Part shown: in pieces, positions 7,395 through 19,407 of the stretch | Layout of the letters: the number at the start of each line of letters is the position of its first letter | How positions within the stretch are numbered: the first letter of the stretch is position 1 | NCBI GenBank assembly: GCA_035601835.1 | Contig: DATNNM010000012.1 | Location: forward strand, 124,001 to 188,000 | Origin: Candidatus Tumulicola sp. | GTDB taxonomy: Bacteria; Vulcanimicrobiota; Vulcanimicrobiia; Eremiobacterales; Eremiobacteraceae | Reading direction: 5' to 3' | Length of the DNA stretch: 64,000 bases | Position numbers and translations under genes: made by a program | The notes under the pieces: model-generated | What the model saw: only the letters and a program-made list of their open reading frames with translations | Database searches by the model: none | Told to the model about the DNA's origin: nothing

Positions 7395-8087
7395 GTGTCG
7401 TCAGAGTCCCACGCCGACCCCGCACCGAAGACCCCGCCGCAGCCTGACACACCAGACGAGATCAGCCGGACACGCTTTATGGCCCAGGCGACCGTTGTTT
7501 TGGGCGGCGTGGTCGGACTTGGTTTGGTGGTTCCGCTCGCGGCCACGTTATGGCCCAAGCCCGAGTTGCTCAGCGCGAACAAAGGCTGGTCGTCGCTGTC
7601 CGCCACAGAATTCGCGGCGCTCAAGGCCAGCATCGACAAACCGGTCAAGATCACGTTCACCAAAAAGAACGTCATCGACGGATACTTGGTGAGCGACAAC
7701 AGCTACTACGTCTGGGGCGTCCACATGAACGCCGCCGAGGAAAGCCAATTCCGCGAGCAGCGGCCGGATCTCTTCGATCCGAAGTCGCTCGGCGACGTGA
7801 CGTTTCCCGTCGGCACGATGGGCTTCGTGATGTTCAGTTCCGTCTGTCCTCACCTCCAGTGCAAGTTCGATTGGGATGACGGCCTCAAGGCCTTCTTGTG
7901 TCCATGCCACGGCTCGCAATTCAGCAAATTCGGCGTGCACATGAAGAAGCCCGACGGTTCGTTCATCGGCCCGGCGCCGCGCGGGCTCGACCCGGTGCCG
8001 TTTCGCGAACAGAGCGGCATCGCCGAGGTCGAGTGGGTGAAGTATTTCGCCAACGTGCCGTATCGAATGATCGTCTCGTACTCATAA
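7395..8087 (+). CDS. qcrA: Rieske iron-sulfur subunit of the menaquinol/ubiquinol-cytochrome c reductase
   Basis: The 230-residue protein has a hydrophilic N-terminus, one membrane anchor (about 31-53) preceded by SRTRF, and a Rieske [2Fe-2S] domain with CPHLQC (151-156) and CPCHGSQF (169-176), supplying the Cys/His ligands and the disulfide pair. It passes electrons from quinol at the Qo site to cytochrome c. The GTG start at 7395 follows GGAGG by 8 bases. The cytochrome b/c fusion gene starts 15 bases downstream. Confidence 0.93.
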   Translation: MSSESHADPAPKTPPQPDTPDEISRTRFMAQATVVLGGVVGLGLVVPLAATLWPKPELLSANKGWSSLSATEFAALKASIDKPVKITFTKKNVIDGYLVSDNSYYVWGVHMNAAEESQFREQRPDLFDPKSLGDVTFPVGTMGFVMFSSVCPHLQCKFDWDDGLKAFLCPCHGSQFSKFGVHMKKPDGSFIGPAPRGLDPVPFREQSGIAEVEWVKYFANVPYRMIVSYS

Positions 8088-8101
8088 GGGGACGCCGAAA
8101 C

Positions 8102-9553
8102 ATGATTTCATGGATTGAACAACGCACCGGCATCGTCTCGGCGCTCAAGGAGTTCCTGACCGAAGACATCCCGGGCGGGGCCAGCTACTGGTACGTCTTC
8201 GGTAGCGTGACGCTCATCTTGCTCACCATGCAGATCGTGAGCGGCATCTTCCTCACGTTTTACTATTCGCCGTCCGCCCTCACCGCGTGGGAGTCGACCA
8301 AATTCATCTACGAGCACGTCACGTTCGGCCAGTTCATGATCAGCCTGCACGATTGGGGCGCCTCGGCGATGATCATCTTGGTCACGGTGCACCTGCTGCA
8401 AGCGCTGGTCTTCGGCGCGTACAAACGTCCGCGCGAGATCCAATGGGCGGTCGGAGTGACCCTGTTCTTCTTCACGCTCGTCCTTGGTTTCACGGGCTAT
8501 TTGTTGCCGTGGGACCTCAACGCTTACTACGCCACCCAAGTCGGTATCAACATCGCCGCCACCGTGCCCATCATCGGCCCGCAAATCGCGAGTTTTCTCA
8601 ACGATGGCTCCACGCTCGGCACGCTCACGGTCAGCCGGTTCTTCGGCATCCACGTCTGGTTGACGCCCGCGCTGCTCATCGGGCTCGTCGGACTTCACCT
8701 GTTCATCTTCCGTCATAACGGTCCGGCTGGGCCGGCGGCGGACGAGAAGCCGAAGACGGTCGGGCGTTTCTACCCCGAACAGATCTTCATGGACACCCTC
8801 GTCGCATTTATCGCGTTCCTCGTTGTCGTGGCGCTCGCCGTCTATATGCCGACGCCGCTGCTTCCCAAAGCCGATCCGAACTACGGCGGCTTCATTCCGG
8901 CGCCGGCGTGGTATTTCTACTCGCTCTACGGCATCTTGCGCATTGCGCCGGCGGGAGTGCTCACGCTGGTCGCCACCGTGGTCCTGCCCGGCGTGTTCTC
9001 GCTCGTACTCTTCTTGTTGCCGTGGATCGACCGCAATCCAAGCCGGGCGATCGCCAAGCGTCCCTTCATGATGGGCGTCACCGCGCTCACGATCGTCGCG
9101 ATCGTCGGCCTAAGCGCATTCGCAGCGAACGCGATCAATGCGGAGCGCAAAGCAAGTCCCGCGGGCCTCACCCCGGTCGCCGGCCTTGGCGCACCGCCCC
9201 CGACGCCGGCGCCGAGCGGCGGCGCTACCGTGGCAGCGAATGTGCCCGACGGCAAGGCGATTTACGACGCCAAGTGCGCGAGCTGTCACGCGGCCGGCGG
9301 CGCAGGTCTGCCCGGAGCGTTCCCGCCGCTCAAGGGCAACAAATACGTTGCCGGCTCCCCGAAGGCGGTCATCCACACCGTGCTCGACGGCATGAACGGC
9401 AAGATCGTGGTGAATGGACAGACGTACAACGGCGCGATGCCGGCTTGGAAGGGCAGCCTCACGCCGGCGGAGGTGGCGGCGGTCGTCACCTACATCCGCT
9501 CGCTCAACGGCGCGAAACCGGTGAGCGTGGCCGACGTCAAGTCCGTGAAGTAG
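8102..9553 (+). CDS. cytochrome b fused to a C-terminal cytochrome c domain (bc complex)
   Basis: The 483-residue protein holds a complete cytochrome b: four heme-b ligands His83, His97, His184 and His199, the GYLLPWD segment, and the C-terminal half with the Qo motif reading PAWY (268-271) instead of PEWY. After a further membrane segment and an Ala/Pro linker (about 361-375) there is a class I cytochrome c with CASCH (392-396) and an axial Met in GAMPAW. With the Rieske gene this gives a compact two-gene bc complex that oxidises quinol at the membrane and contributes to the proton gradient. A b-c fusion is also known in Firmicutes. Confidence 0.93.
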   Translation: MISWIEQRTGIVSALKEFLTEDIPGGASYWYVFGSVTLILLTMQIVSGIFLTFYYSPSALTAWESTKFIYEHVTFGQFMISLHDWGASAMIILVTVHLLQALVFGAYKRPREIQWAVGVTLFFFTLVLGFTGYLLPWDLNAYYATQVGINIAATVPIIGPQIASFLNDGSTLGTLTVSRFFGIHVWLTPALLIGLVGLHLFIFRHNGPAGPAADEKPKTVGRFYPEQIFMDTLVAFIAFLVVVALAVYMPTPLLPKADPNYGGFIPAPAWYFYSLYGILRIAPAGVLTLVATVVLPGVFSLVLFLLPWIDRNPSRAIAKRPFMMGVTALTIVAIVGLSAFAANAINAERKASPAGLTPVAGLGAPPPTPAPSGGATVAANVPDGKAIYDAKCASCHAAGGAGLPGAFPPLKGNKYVAGSPKAVIHTVLDGMNGKIVVNGQTYNGAMPAWKGSLTPAEVAAVVTYIRSLNGAKPVSVADVKSVK

Positions 9554-9573
9554 TGCCGGAGCTTTAGCTCCGG
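9550..9573 (+). repeat. palindromic element, class A, between convergent genes
   Basis: GTAGTG is followed by CCGGAGCTTTAGCTCCGG (9556-9573). Relative to the copy at 2929 both arms changed together (GG/CC to GA/TC), preserving pairing. Its TAG ends the cytochrome gene on the plus strand and its TTA ends the pterin dehydratase on the minus strand. Confidence 0.9.
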
Positions 9574-9899
9574 AAAAGCGCGTCGCACTTCGCCGCGAAC
9601 ACGAAATCGCTCTCGGTCAGTCCGTCGATCTTGTGGGTCCACACCTCGATGCGGACTTTGCCCCACGCGAGGTAGATGTCCGGGTGATGGCCTTGCTCTT
9701 CCGCCATTGCCCCGACCCGCACCACAAACGCGAGCGCGTCCGCAAAGTTCTTGAAGGCGTATTCATTTCGCAGTTTGCGGTCGCCGACCGCTTCCCAGCC
9801 GCCGCCCAACTGATCCATGAGGAAGGCCACGGCGCCGGCGTCGAGCGGCGGCACGCCGCCTTTGCACGGGATGCAGGTCTTATCGGCGAGTGTGCTCAT
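9564..9899 (-). CDS. phhB: 4a-hydroxytetrahydrobiopterin dehydratase
   Basis: The 111-residue protein matches the PCD/DCoH family: the active-site block EEQGHHPDIYLAWGKVRIEVWTH contains the conserved His pair and the following strand, with LTESDFVFAAKCD at the C-terminus. It regenerates quinonoid dihydropterin after aromatic amino acid hydroxylation. In bacteria lacking such hydroxylases a related fold takes part in molybdopterin metabolism, which fits the neighbouring moaA. Its stop codon lies inside the palindromic element. Confidence 0.93.
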   Translation of the reverse strand: MSTLADKTCIPCKGGVPPLDAGAVAFLMDQLGGGWEAVGDRKLRNEYAFKNFADALAFVVRVGAMAEEQGHHPDIYLAWGKVRIEVWTHKIDGLTESDFVFAAKCDALFRS

Positions 9900-9921
9900 G
9901 ACACAGCTATTTCGTCGTCCG

Positions 9922-10947
9922 CTACCCGCCGATGTGCGACATCTCGACCTTCGGCAGGTCCGAGGTCTGCGTCGTTCTCATCTCCGAGTAGCGGTCATCG
10001 CGGGCGCCCCAGATGGCGCCGAGCTGCGCGGCGATCTCGTCGTCGGACTTACCCGCGCGCAGCGGCGCGCGCAGGTCGTGTCCGAGCGAAGCGAACAGAC
10101 AGGTGTAGAGCAGCCCTTCTGAGGAGAGCCGCGCGCGCGTACAATCTCCGCAAAAAGGCTGCGTCACGGAGGCGATGACGCCGATCTCGCCTTGCCCGTC
10201 GCGGTAGCGGAAACGGTTGGCGACCTCGCCGCGGTAGTTCGCTGGCAGCGGCTCGAGCGGGAACTCTTTGTCGATCGTCCGGACGATCTCGGTCGCCGGA
10301 ACCACGTCATCCAAACGCCAGCCGTTCGTCGTTCCGACATCCATGTATTCGATGAAACGCAAAACGCACGGCGTGCCGCGGAAGTGACGCGCCATATCGC
10401 GCACGCCGTGTTCGTTGACGCCGCGCTTGATGACGACATTGATCTTGATGGGCGCCAGGCCGACGTCGATCGCGGCTTGTATCCCCCCGAGCACGCGGTC
10501 GACCGGAAAATCAACGTCGTTCATCGCGCGAAAGACGGAATCATCGAGCGAGTCCAGGCTGACCGTGACCCGATGAAGTCCTGCATCCTTGAGCGCGCGC
10601 GCTTTGGACGCGAGCAGCGAGCCGTTGGTGGTGAGGGTGAGATCGCGCAGTCCGGGAAGCGGCGCGAGCATGGCGACGAGTTTTTCGATCTCGCGGCGCA
10701 GCAACGGCTCGCCTCCCGTGAGCCGGATCTTTTCCACGCCCAGCGAGATGAATATCCGCGCCAGGCGAGTGATCTCCTCAAACGAGAGCAGCTGCTGCAG
10801 GGGCAGGAAGTGGAACTCGCGTCCGAAGACCTCTTTCGGCATGCAATAGGTGCACCGGAAATTGCAGCGGTCGGTGACGGAAATGCGAAGGTCGCGCAGC
10901 CCGCGGCCGCGCGTGTCTTTGGGGGGCATGGGTGAAGGGATGCGCAT
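9922..10947 (-). CDS. moaA: GTP 3',8-cyclase (molybdenum cofactor biosynthesis protein A)
   Basis: The radical SAM protein has the N-terminal cluster motif CNFRCTYC (Cys28, Cys32, Cys35), [10 protein letters not shown], and the C-terminal [4Fe-4S] ligands in [18 protein letters not shown], and ends in the conserved Gly-Gly. With MoaC it converts GTP to cyclic pyranopterin monophosphate, the first step of molybdenum cofactor synthesis. The start at 10947 (MRIPSP) is a compromise: 10929 (ATG) or a TTG at 10998 are also open and none has a clear ribosome site. The remaining Moco genes are elsewhere in the window. Confidence 0.95.
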   Translation of the reverse strand: MRIPSPMPPKDTRGRGLRDLRISVTDRCNFRCTYCMPKEVFGREFHFLPLQQLLSFEEITRLARIFISLGVEKIRLTGGEPLLRREIEKLVAMLAPLPGLRDLTLTTNGSLLASKARALKDAGLHRVTVSLDSLDDSVFRAMNDVDFPVDRVLGGIQAAIDVGLAPIKINVVIKRGVNEHGVRDMARHFRGTPCVLRFIEYMDVGTTNGWRLDDVVPATEIVRTIDKEFPLEPLPANYRGEVANRFRYRDGQGEIGVIASVTQPFCGDCTRARLSSEGLLYTCLFASLGHDLRAPLRAGKSDDEIAAQLGAIWGARDDRYSEMRTTQTSDLPKVEMSHIGG

Positions 10948-11011
10948 GCTTGTTCGTTTTGCTTCGGCGCGGTAGGGTCGCGCCCTTCGCTCGCGCAACT
11001 CTCAAGCCGCC

Positions 11012-11422
11012 ATGAAGATGCAAGCCCTCGCTTTTGGCCTTGCCGCGCTCCTACCGGCCCTGGCCATGGCCGACCCGCCCGCGTTTGAGGCTCCCGCCAA
11101 GCCGTGGCCCTCGAGCAAGCCGCACTGTCAGAACACGACCGTCACGCTGGCGACGACGCGCCTCGAGTCGGGCGGCCAACCGCAGTACGACAGCGGCGTG
11201 GCCTTGCGCTTTGCCAACGGCGTGAGCGCGGTCGATTATCAGCCCGGCAATCCGGTCGCGATGCGCGAACGCGAAGGCGACAAGGTGCAGACCTGCCTCT
11301 ACAGCGTTCCTAAGAATTGCCCGCCCGGCGACGATCGCGGCAAAGTCTATCGCGTCTACGACTACCGGCTGCACGCGGCGTACTATCTGCCCGCGACGCA
11401 GCATAGCTGCGGCGGCGCGTAG
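11012..11422 (+). CDS. small secreted protein of unknown function
   Basis: The 136-residue product begins with a signal peptide (MKMQALAFGLAALLPALAMA). The mature part has four cysteines (in HCQNTT, TCLYS, NCPPGD and HSCGGA), suggesting two disulfides in a periplasmic or exported protein, and a Tyr-rich C-terminus (KVYRVYDYRLHAAYYL). No family is recognised. It diverges from moaA and converges with another small secreted protein gene across 19 bases. Confidence 0.7.
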   Translation: MKMQALAFGLAALLPALAMADPPAFEAPAKPWPSSKPHCQNTTVTLATTRLESGGQPQYDSGVALRFANGVSAVDYQPGNPVAMREREGDKVQTCLYSVPKNCPPGDDRGKVYRVYDYRLHAAYYLPATQHSCGGA

Positions 11423-11441
11423 ATAAGGCGCGAGCCTTCGG

Positions 11442-11912
11442 TTACATGCGGTTGGGGTGGGCGCACAGGCCGACGAGCGCGCCGAAATCGATGCGCTGCG
11501 TCTGACCAGCAAGGACGTCGAGCACGATGGGCGACGACTTGATCGCCTTGCCCTTGTCCACGGGCACGGCCCAATCCATCAACGCGCGTTCAGCGGAGCC
11601 GGCCGGAACGTTGACGCCCACGCGATACTCGCAACTGCCCGAGCTGATGTCGCCGACCGCGTGGGTCGAAAATGAACGGCCGCTCGAGAGGCTCGCGGAA
11701 ACGATGATATCGTTGCAGCGCAGCGGGGCGGGCGAAGAAGCCGACGGCAGCCATTGCGGCACCGCGACATACTGGACGGCGATGCGCCCGCTGACGGAGG
11801 CGTTGCCGAGGTGCGCGCGCGAGGCCGAGCCGTCGCGAACTGGAGCCGCCAAGGCGCCGGTGATTCCGAGACCCATGAGAACGAGCGTGAGCACAAATGC
11901 CGATTTTTTCAT
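11442..11912 (-). CDS. secreted protein of unknown function
   Basis: The 156-residue product has a clear signal peptide (MKKSAFVLTLVLMGLGITGALA). The mature region alternates hydrophobic strands (VSGRIAVQYVAVP, DIIVSASLSSG, CEYRVGVNVPAG), which suggests a beta-sandwich, with three cysteines. No family is recognised. It diverges from thiC, so the gap between them holds both control regions. Confidence 0.65.
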   Translation of the reverse strand: MKKSAFVLTLVLMGLGITGALAAPVRDGSASRAHLGNASVSGRIAVQYVAVPQWLPSASSPAPLRCNDIIVSASLSSGRSFSTHAVGDISSGSCEYRVGVNVPAGSAERALMDWAVPVDKGKAIKSSPIVLDVLAGQTQRIDFGALVGLCAHPNRM

Positions 11913-11983
11913 GGCTTTTATTCCACCATTAATGTACCCAAAAGAGGGCCAGGCATCACGCCGGGCGCGGCGAAAGTTACCAC

Positions 11984-14956
<2,973 letters not shown>

Positions 14957-14960
<4 letters not shown>

Positions 14961-15994
14961 GGTCGGCGGCCGCCGGCGAGCGCGTGCCGGCGCAGAACCT
15001 CGGCATATGCCGCCAAATATTTGTCCACCATCTGCTCGCGGCTGAACCGTTCCTCGACGTAGCGCCGCAGCGCCGCGCGGTCGAGACGCTCGATCAGCGG
15101 AAGCGCTGCGAGCGCGCCTTCCACGTCGTCCACGATGAAACCGGTCTCGCCGTGGCGCACGATCTCGGGCACGGAACCGCGTCCGCGCGCGATGACCGGC
15201 GTGCCGCACGCCATCGCTTCGATCATCGACAGGCCGAACGGTTCGTCGAAGTTGACGAGGTGCAGCAGCGCATACGCTCCGCCGAGCAGTTCGTCACGCC
15301 GCTGCGCGTCGGCGGGCCCGAGAAAGCGCACCCGCACGCCATCCACGTGCGGCGTGACCTCGCGCTCGTAATAGTCCCGATCGTGCACGATGCCCGCCAT
15401 GAGAAGCGGCATCCCGAAACGACGGGCGACTTCGATCGCTTCCGCAGCCCCCTTGTCCGGATGGATGCGCCCGAAGAAGAGCAGATAGCTGCCGCGCTCG
15501 CGGCGCAGCGTGAATTGTTCGAGCGCGATGCCATGATGGATCGTGGCGACGTAGTCCAGGCGCTCGCTGCGATCCGCGTCGCTGATCGCGACGTAGAACG
15601 CATGCCCGTTGTAGCGCTCGTAGACCGGCAGGATGCGCGGCGACGAGAATCCATGGATCGTGGTCAGCACCGGCGTGCGCACGAGCCTGCTGTACGAGAG
15701 CGGCAAGTAGTCGAAGTGGTTGTGGATCAGGTCGAACTCGTGCGCGCGCTCGAACAGGTTGGCGATGTGCAGACATTCCCACACCTTGGGCACGAGCGAC
15801 GGATCTTCCGAATAGCCGCGCGGAACCACCGCCTCGAGCTTCGCGCGCGTGTCGGAATCGCCGGTCGCGAACAGCGTCACGTCCACGCCGCGATCCACCA
15901 AGCCTTCGGTGAGCAGCCAGACCACGAGCTCCCATGGGCCGTATTCCCGGGGCGGTACGCGCCACGAGATCGGCGCCAGCATCGCCACTCTCAC
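14957..15994 (-). CDS. family 4 glycosyltransferase
   Basis: The 345-residue GT-B protein has an N-terminal domain opening MRVAMLAPISWRVPPREYGPWE, followed by HNHFDYLPLSYSR and TTIHGF, and a C-terminal nucleotide-sugar domain with LLFFGRIHPDKGAAEAI, FDEPFGLSMIEAMACGTPVIA and RGSVPEIVRHGETGFIV. The substrate is unknown. The GTG start at 15994 matches the family N-terminus. Coupling to the hydrolase suggests synthesis and trimming of the same glycan. Confidence 0.9.
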
Positions 15995-16071
15995 GAGCGC
16001 TAGCTACGACAGGGGACGGGCGAACGCTTCCATAATGCGTGTCGTTCCGTTTCCCTTGAAGGAGGCAAGTC

Positions 16072-16266
16072 ATGGGACGTAAGGTCATCGATTGTCGCGA
16101 ACATCCGAGCGAGTCCAATTGCAGTCTGAAGATAGAAGGCACTGAAGCCGAAGTGCTCAGAGCCGCCACCGAGCACGCGGTGTCGACCCATGGTCACAAA
16201 GACACCCCCGAGCTTCGCGCGATGCTCAAGAGCGGCATGAAAGAGGCAGAGCCGGCGCGGGCATGA
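16072..16266 (+). CDS. DUF1059 family small protein
   Basis: This 64-residue protein matches DUF1059: MGRKVIDCREHPSESNCSLKIEGTEAEVLRAATEHAVSTHGH, with Cys8 and Cys17 and the C-terminal HGHKDTPELRAMLKSGMKE. A perfect GAAGGAGG ribosome site sits 7 bases upstream. The family is widespread and functionally uncharacterised. It stands alone and is closed by a strong terminator shared with the convergent gene. Confidence 0.9.
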   Translation: MGRKVIDCREHPSESNCSLKIEGTEAEVLRAATEHAVSTHGHKDTPELRAMLKSGMKEAEPARA

Positions 16267-16267
16267 G

Positions 16268-16292
16268 AACGGATCTAAAGATCCGTTGCTAC
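16268..16292 (-). repeat. palindromic element, class D
   Basis: AACGGATCT and AGATCCGTT form perfect 9-bp arms around AA, followed by GCTAC; reversed this reads GTAGC and then a palindrome around CTTTAG. It shares GTAG and the CTTTAG core with class A but has different arms. Confidence 0.8.
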
Positions 16293-16300
16293 AAAAAAGA

Positions 16301-16328
16301 AAAAGCGCGCTCGCGAGAGCGCGCTTTT
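16301..16328. terminator. bidirectional intrinsic terminator
   Basis: AAAAGCGCGCTC and GAGCGCGCTTTT make a perfect 12-bp stem with a GCGA tetraloop. A-rich on one side and T-rich on the other, it can end transcription of the DUF1059 gene and of the convergent DUF1264 gene. Confidence 0.9.
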
Positions 16329-16334
16329 CGGCAA

Positions 16335-16838
16335 CTAGTTGACGATCGAGATCAGCGGGCTTCCGGTCGGCACGTCTTGCTTGGTCGGATCGTAGAAGAG
16401 GATCACCTTCCCGTAGGTGTCGGTGATCTGCTTGACCACCTTGGCCGCCTCCGCTTTCGTCATATCCGGCATCTTGCCGTTGACCTTCGGAAGTTCGACC
16501 TTGTGCCAGTGCCAGCTGGCTTGCTCGGCTTTGGAGAACGTCTTGTAGATCGCCGGGCTGACGATGAATTCAGCGCCGACCATGCGCGCGTTGGCATCGT
16601 CGCTCTCGTACAGTTGGCACTCAGTCCAGCCGCCCCGGACCCCACGGCAAAAATGATGCGCATAGACCTGTTTGTTTCCCGGGAAATGACGCTGCGCGTC
16701 GATATGGATAGTCCAGCCTACGTTCGGGTACGCCTTCGCGGCCTGCGCGGCCGTGCTGTAACCGGTCGTGAACGCTGCGGTTGCGATGACCAGTGCGCCC
16801 GCAACGCACGCGACGAACATTCCTGTCGAAGACTTCAC
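16335..16838 (-). CDS. DUF1264 (oil-body-associated-protein-like) secreted protein
   Basis: The 167-residue product has an N-terminal signal or anchor (VACVAGALVIATAAFTTGY) and a DUF1264 core: HIDAQRHFPGNKQVYAHHFC, ECQLYESDDANARMVGAEFIVS, IYKTFSKAEQASWHWHKVEL. DUF1264 proteins are known from plants, fungi and bacteria and have no established biochemical role. The conserved Cys/His residues are present. It is convergent with the DUF1059 gene. Confidence 0.85.
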   Translation of the reverse strand: MKSSTGMFVACVAGALVIATAAFTTGYSTAAQAAKAYPNVGWTIHIDAQRHFPGNKQVYAHHFCRGVRGGWTECQLYESDDANARMVGAEFIVSPAIYKTFSKAEQASWHWHKVELPKVNGKMPDMTKAEAAKVVKQITDTYGKVILFYDPTKQDVPTGSPLISIVN

Positions 16839-16925
16839 GAGTTTGCCCCCCCATCATAAAGCCGCCGACAACGAAAAAATGCCGGCGAGGCGCGATAAAT
16901 TTGCCTGCTTCGAAAAAGTTTCCTT

Positions 16926-18209
16926 TTAGCCCGCCGCGGCGATTCGTTCCATGCCGTCCAGATACGGCCGGAGCACGGTCGGCACGCGCACGGCGCCGTC
17001 GGCTTCCTGATTGTTTTCGAGGATCGCGACCAGCGTCCGTCCCAACGCCAGCGACGTGCCGTTGAGGGTGTGCACGAACTCGGGTTTGGCGCGAGGCTGC
17101 GGACGAAAACGAATGCCGGCACGGCGCGCCTGAAAATCTCCGCAATTGGAGCACGAACATATCTCGCGATATGCGTCGTGTCCGGGCAGCCAGACTTCCA
17201 GATCGTAGGTCTTGTTCGACGCGAATCCCGTGTCGCCGGAGCACAGCACGACGATCCGATACGGCAGTTCCAGCGCTTGCAGCAGGCTTTCGGCTTGGCG
17301 CACGATTTGTTCGTGCCGCGCCGGGCTGTCCTCGGGAGCGCAGAGGCTGACCAACTCCACCTTTTCGAACTGATGCATGCGGATCAGGCCGCGCGTGTCC
17401 TTGCCCGCGGCACCGGCTTCTTGCCGGAAACATGGGGTGTACGCGGTGTAGCGCAACGGAAGATCGCTTGCCTCGAGGATCTCCCCGCGGTGCAGGTTGA
17501 CGAGTTGCACCTCGGAAGTAGGCGACAAGAACAACGAGCCGTCCTCGAGCGAGAACATCGCGTCGGAGAACTTGCTCAAGTGGCCGGTCGCTTCGACCGT
17601 TTCCCGGTTGACGAGCAGCGGCGGATTGATCTCGACGAAGCCCGCGGCGACGTTGCGCTCGAGGAAGAAGTTGGCGAGCGCTCGGCTCAGCCTCGCGCCC
17701 GCACCCTTGAGCACCACAAAACGGCTTCGCGCGATCCGCACGCCGCGCTCGAAATCGATGATGCCCAGGCGCTCGCCGATCTCCCAGTGCGGCTTGGGTT
17801 CGAAGTCGAACGTCGGGATCGTGCCGCCGCGCCTGATCTCGACGTTCGCGCCTGCGTCTGCGCCGTCAGGCACGTCGTCGGCGAGAAGATTGGGGATCTG
17901 CGCGAGCAGCGCGTCGAGCCGCCCTTCAGTAGCCGCCGCTTCTTGTTCCTGGCGCTTGATGCGTTCGCCGAGCGCGTTGGATCGCTCGCGCAGCTTCGCA
18001 AGGACGTCGCCGCCTTGGTCCTTAGCTTTCGCGAACTGCGCGGAGAGCTGGTTGCGCTCGGCTTTGGCCGTGTCGATCGCCGTGACCACGGCGCGCCATT
18101 GCGCGTCGAAAGCGAGGGATTCGTCGACGACGTCTGTGGGAAGCTGGCGACGCGCGAGCGAGCGCCGCACGCGGTCCGGCTGCTCGCGGATGAGGTTCTT
18201 GTCGAGCAC
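16926..18209 (-). CDS. serS: serine--tRNA ligase
   Basis: The 427-residue class II synthetase has an N-terminal tRNA-binding coiled coil (about 30-105), motif 2 CFRQEAGAAGKDTRGLIRMHQF, and motif 3 LNGTSLALGRTLVAILENNQ. The start at GTG 18209 (VLDKNLIREQPDRVRRSLARRQ) matches the family opening; the open frame upstream lacks similarity. The enzyme charges tRNA-Ser in the cytoplasm, including presumably the U73 tRNA-Ser encoded at 4.1 kb. Confidence 0.97.
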   Translation of the reverse strand: MLDKNLIREQPDRVRRSLARRQLPTDVVDESLAFDAQWRAVVTAIDTAKAERNQLSAQFAKAKDQGGDVLAKLRERSNALGERIKRQEQEAAATEGRLDALLAQIPNLLADDVPDGADAGANVEIRRGGTIPTFDFEPKPHWEIGERLGIIDFERGVRIARSRFVVLKGAGARLSRALANFFLERNVAAGFVEINPPLLVNRETVEATGHLSKFSDAMFSLEDGSLFLSPTSEVQLVNLHRGEILEASDLPLRYTAYTPCFRQEAGAAGKDTRGLIRMHQFEKVELVSLCAPEDSPARHEQIVRQAESLLQALELPYRIVVLCSGDTGFASNKTYDLEVWLPGHDAYREICSCSNCGDFQARRAGIRFRPQPRAKPEFVHTLNGTSLALGRTLVAILENNQEADGAVRVPTVLRPYLDGMERIAAAG

Positions 18210-18249
18210 GCCGCGAGTTTGCGGGTCAGGACCGAAAGGTCCTGTTATT

Positions 18250-19347
18250 CTAGGCCGTCGCGAATTTCGGTTTGCCGCTGCCCGCCTCGCCGACGATGCG
18301 CTGCAACTCGCCCGGATGCGACGTGTGTTCAACGGCGGCGTCGTACGTGACCGTTCCGGCGGCGATAAGCTGTGCGAGGTTCTTCTCGAGCGATTGCATA
18401 CCCAGAGCCGTTCCGGTCTGAATGGCGGTGGCCATCTGCGAAGGTTTGTTCTCGCGGATCATGTTGCGCACGGCCGGCGTGCCGAGCAAGACTTCCATCG
18501 CACACGCGCGGCCGGGCCCGTCGGCACGCGTAATGAGACATTGCGTGAAGACGGCCTCGATCGTCGCCGAGAGCTGCACGCGCACTTGCTCCTGTTGGTC
18601 CGTCGGAAATACGTCGATGATGCGGTTGACGCACTCCGCGGCCGACGTGACATGCAGGGTTGCGAACACCAAATGGCCGGTTTCGGCGGCGGAAATCGCG
18701 AGCTGAATGGTCTCCAAATCGCGCATCTCGCCGACGAGGATCACGTCGGGGTCTTGCCTCAGCGTGGAGCGCAACGCGGTGCTGATGGCCAACGTATCGC
18801 GGCCCACCTCGCGCTGGCTGATCACGGCCTGGTCGTTGTGATGCAGGTACTCGATCGGATCCTCGATGGTGACGATGCGGACCGCCCGATTGCGATTGAT
18901 GTAGTCGATCATGGACGCCAGCGTCGTCGTCTTGCCCGAACCGGTCGGCCCGGTCACGAGCACGAGGCCGCGCGGCTTGAGGGTGATATCGGCGACGATT
19001 TTCGGAAAGCCCATCTCTTCGAGCCGCGGCGGGCGCGACGGAATGGCGCGGAACGTCGCGCTGAGCGAATCGCGCTGGTAACACGCGTTGACGCGGAATC
19101 GCGAGAAGCCTTTGATCGCGAGCGCGAAGTCAAGTTCGCGACGCTGTTGCAAGACCTTGAACTGATCGTCGTTCAGGATCGGGCGGATGAGCGCCTCGGT
19201 ATCCGGGGGTTTGAGGATATCCGTGCCCATCTTGTGCAAGATGCCGTGTATGCGGATCGTCGGCGGGCTGCCCGACACTAAGTGCAAGTCGGACGCCTCT
19301 TGGGCCGACAATTGCGTGAGTAGCTCTTCGATGGTCGGAAACGGCAT
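18250..19347 (-). CDS. pilT: type IV pilus twitching motility ATPase PilT
   Basis: The 365-residue hexameric ATPase shows SEGSPPTIRIHG-type N-terminal PAS-like features (HLVSGSPPTIRIHGIL), Walker A GPTGSGKTTTLASMIDYIN, the Asp box RIVTIEDPIEYLH, Walker B DVILVGEMRDLETI and the His box TGHLVFATLHV. PilT powers pilus retraction. It is encoded alone here, with no pilus assembly genes next to it. GGGAG lies 8 bases before the ATG. It diverges from moeA. Confidence 0.95.
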   Translation of the reverse strand: MPFPTIEELLTQLSAQEASDLHLVSGSPPTIRIHGILHKMGTDILKPPDTEALIRPILNDDQFKVLQQRRELDFALAIKGFSRFRVNACYQRDSLSATFRAIPSRPPRLEEMGFPKIVADITLKPRGLVLVTGPTGSGKTTTLASMIDYINRNRAVRIVTIEDPIEYLHHNDQAVISQREVGRDTLAISTALRSTLRQDPDVILVGEMRDLETIQLAISAAETGHLVFATLHVTSAAECVNRIIDVFPTDQQEQVRVQLSATIEAVFTQCLITRADGPGRACAMEVLLGTPAVRNMIRENKPSQMATAIQTGTALGMQSLEKNLAQLIAAGTVTYDAAVEHTSHPGELQRIVGEAGSGKPKFATA

Positions 19348-19407
19348 TCGTCACGTTCTCCCGCACGCAGCGACGAAAAGGTCGCGGCGGCTCAATTCCC
19401 TGAATAT

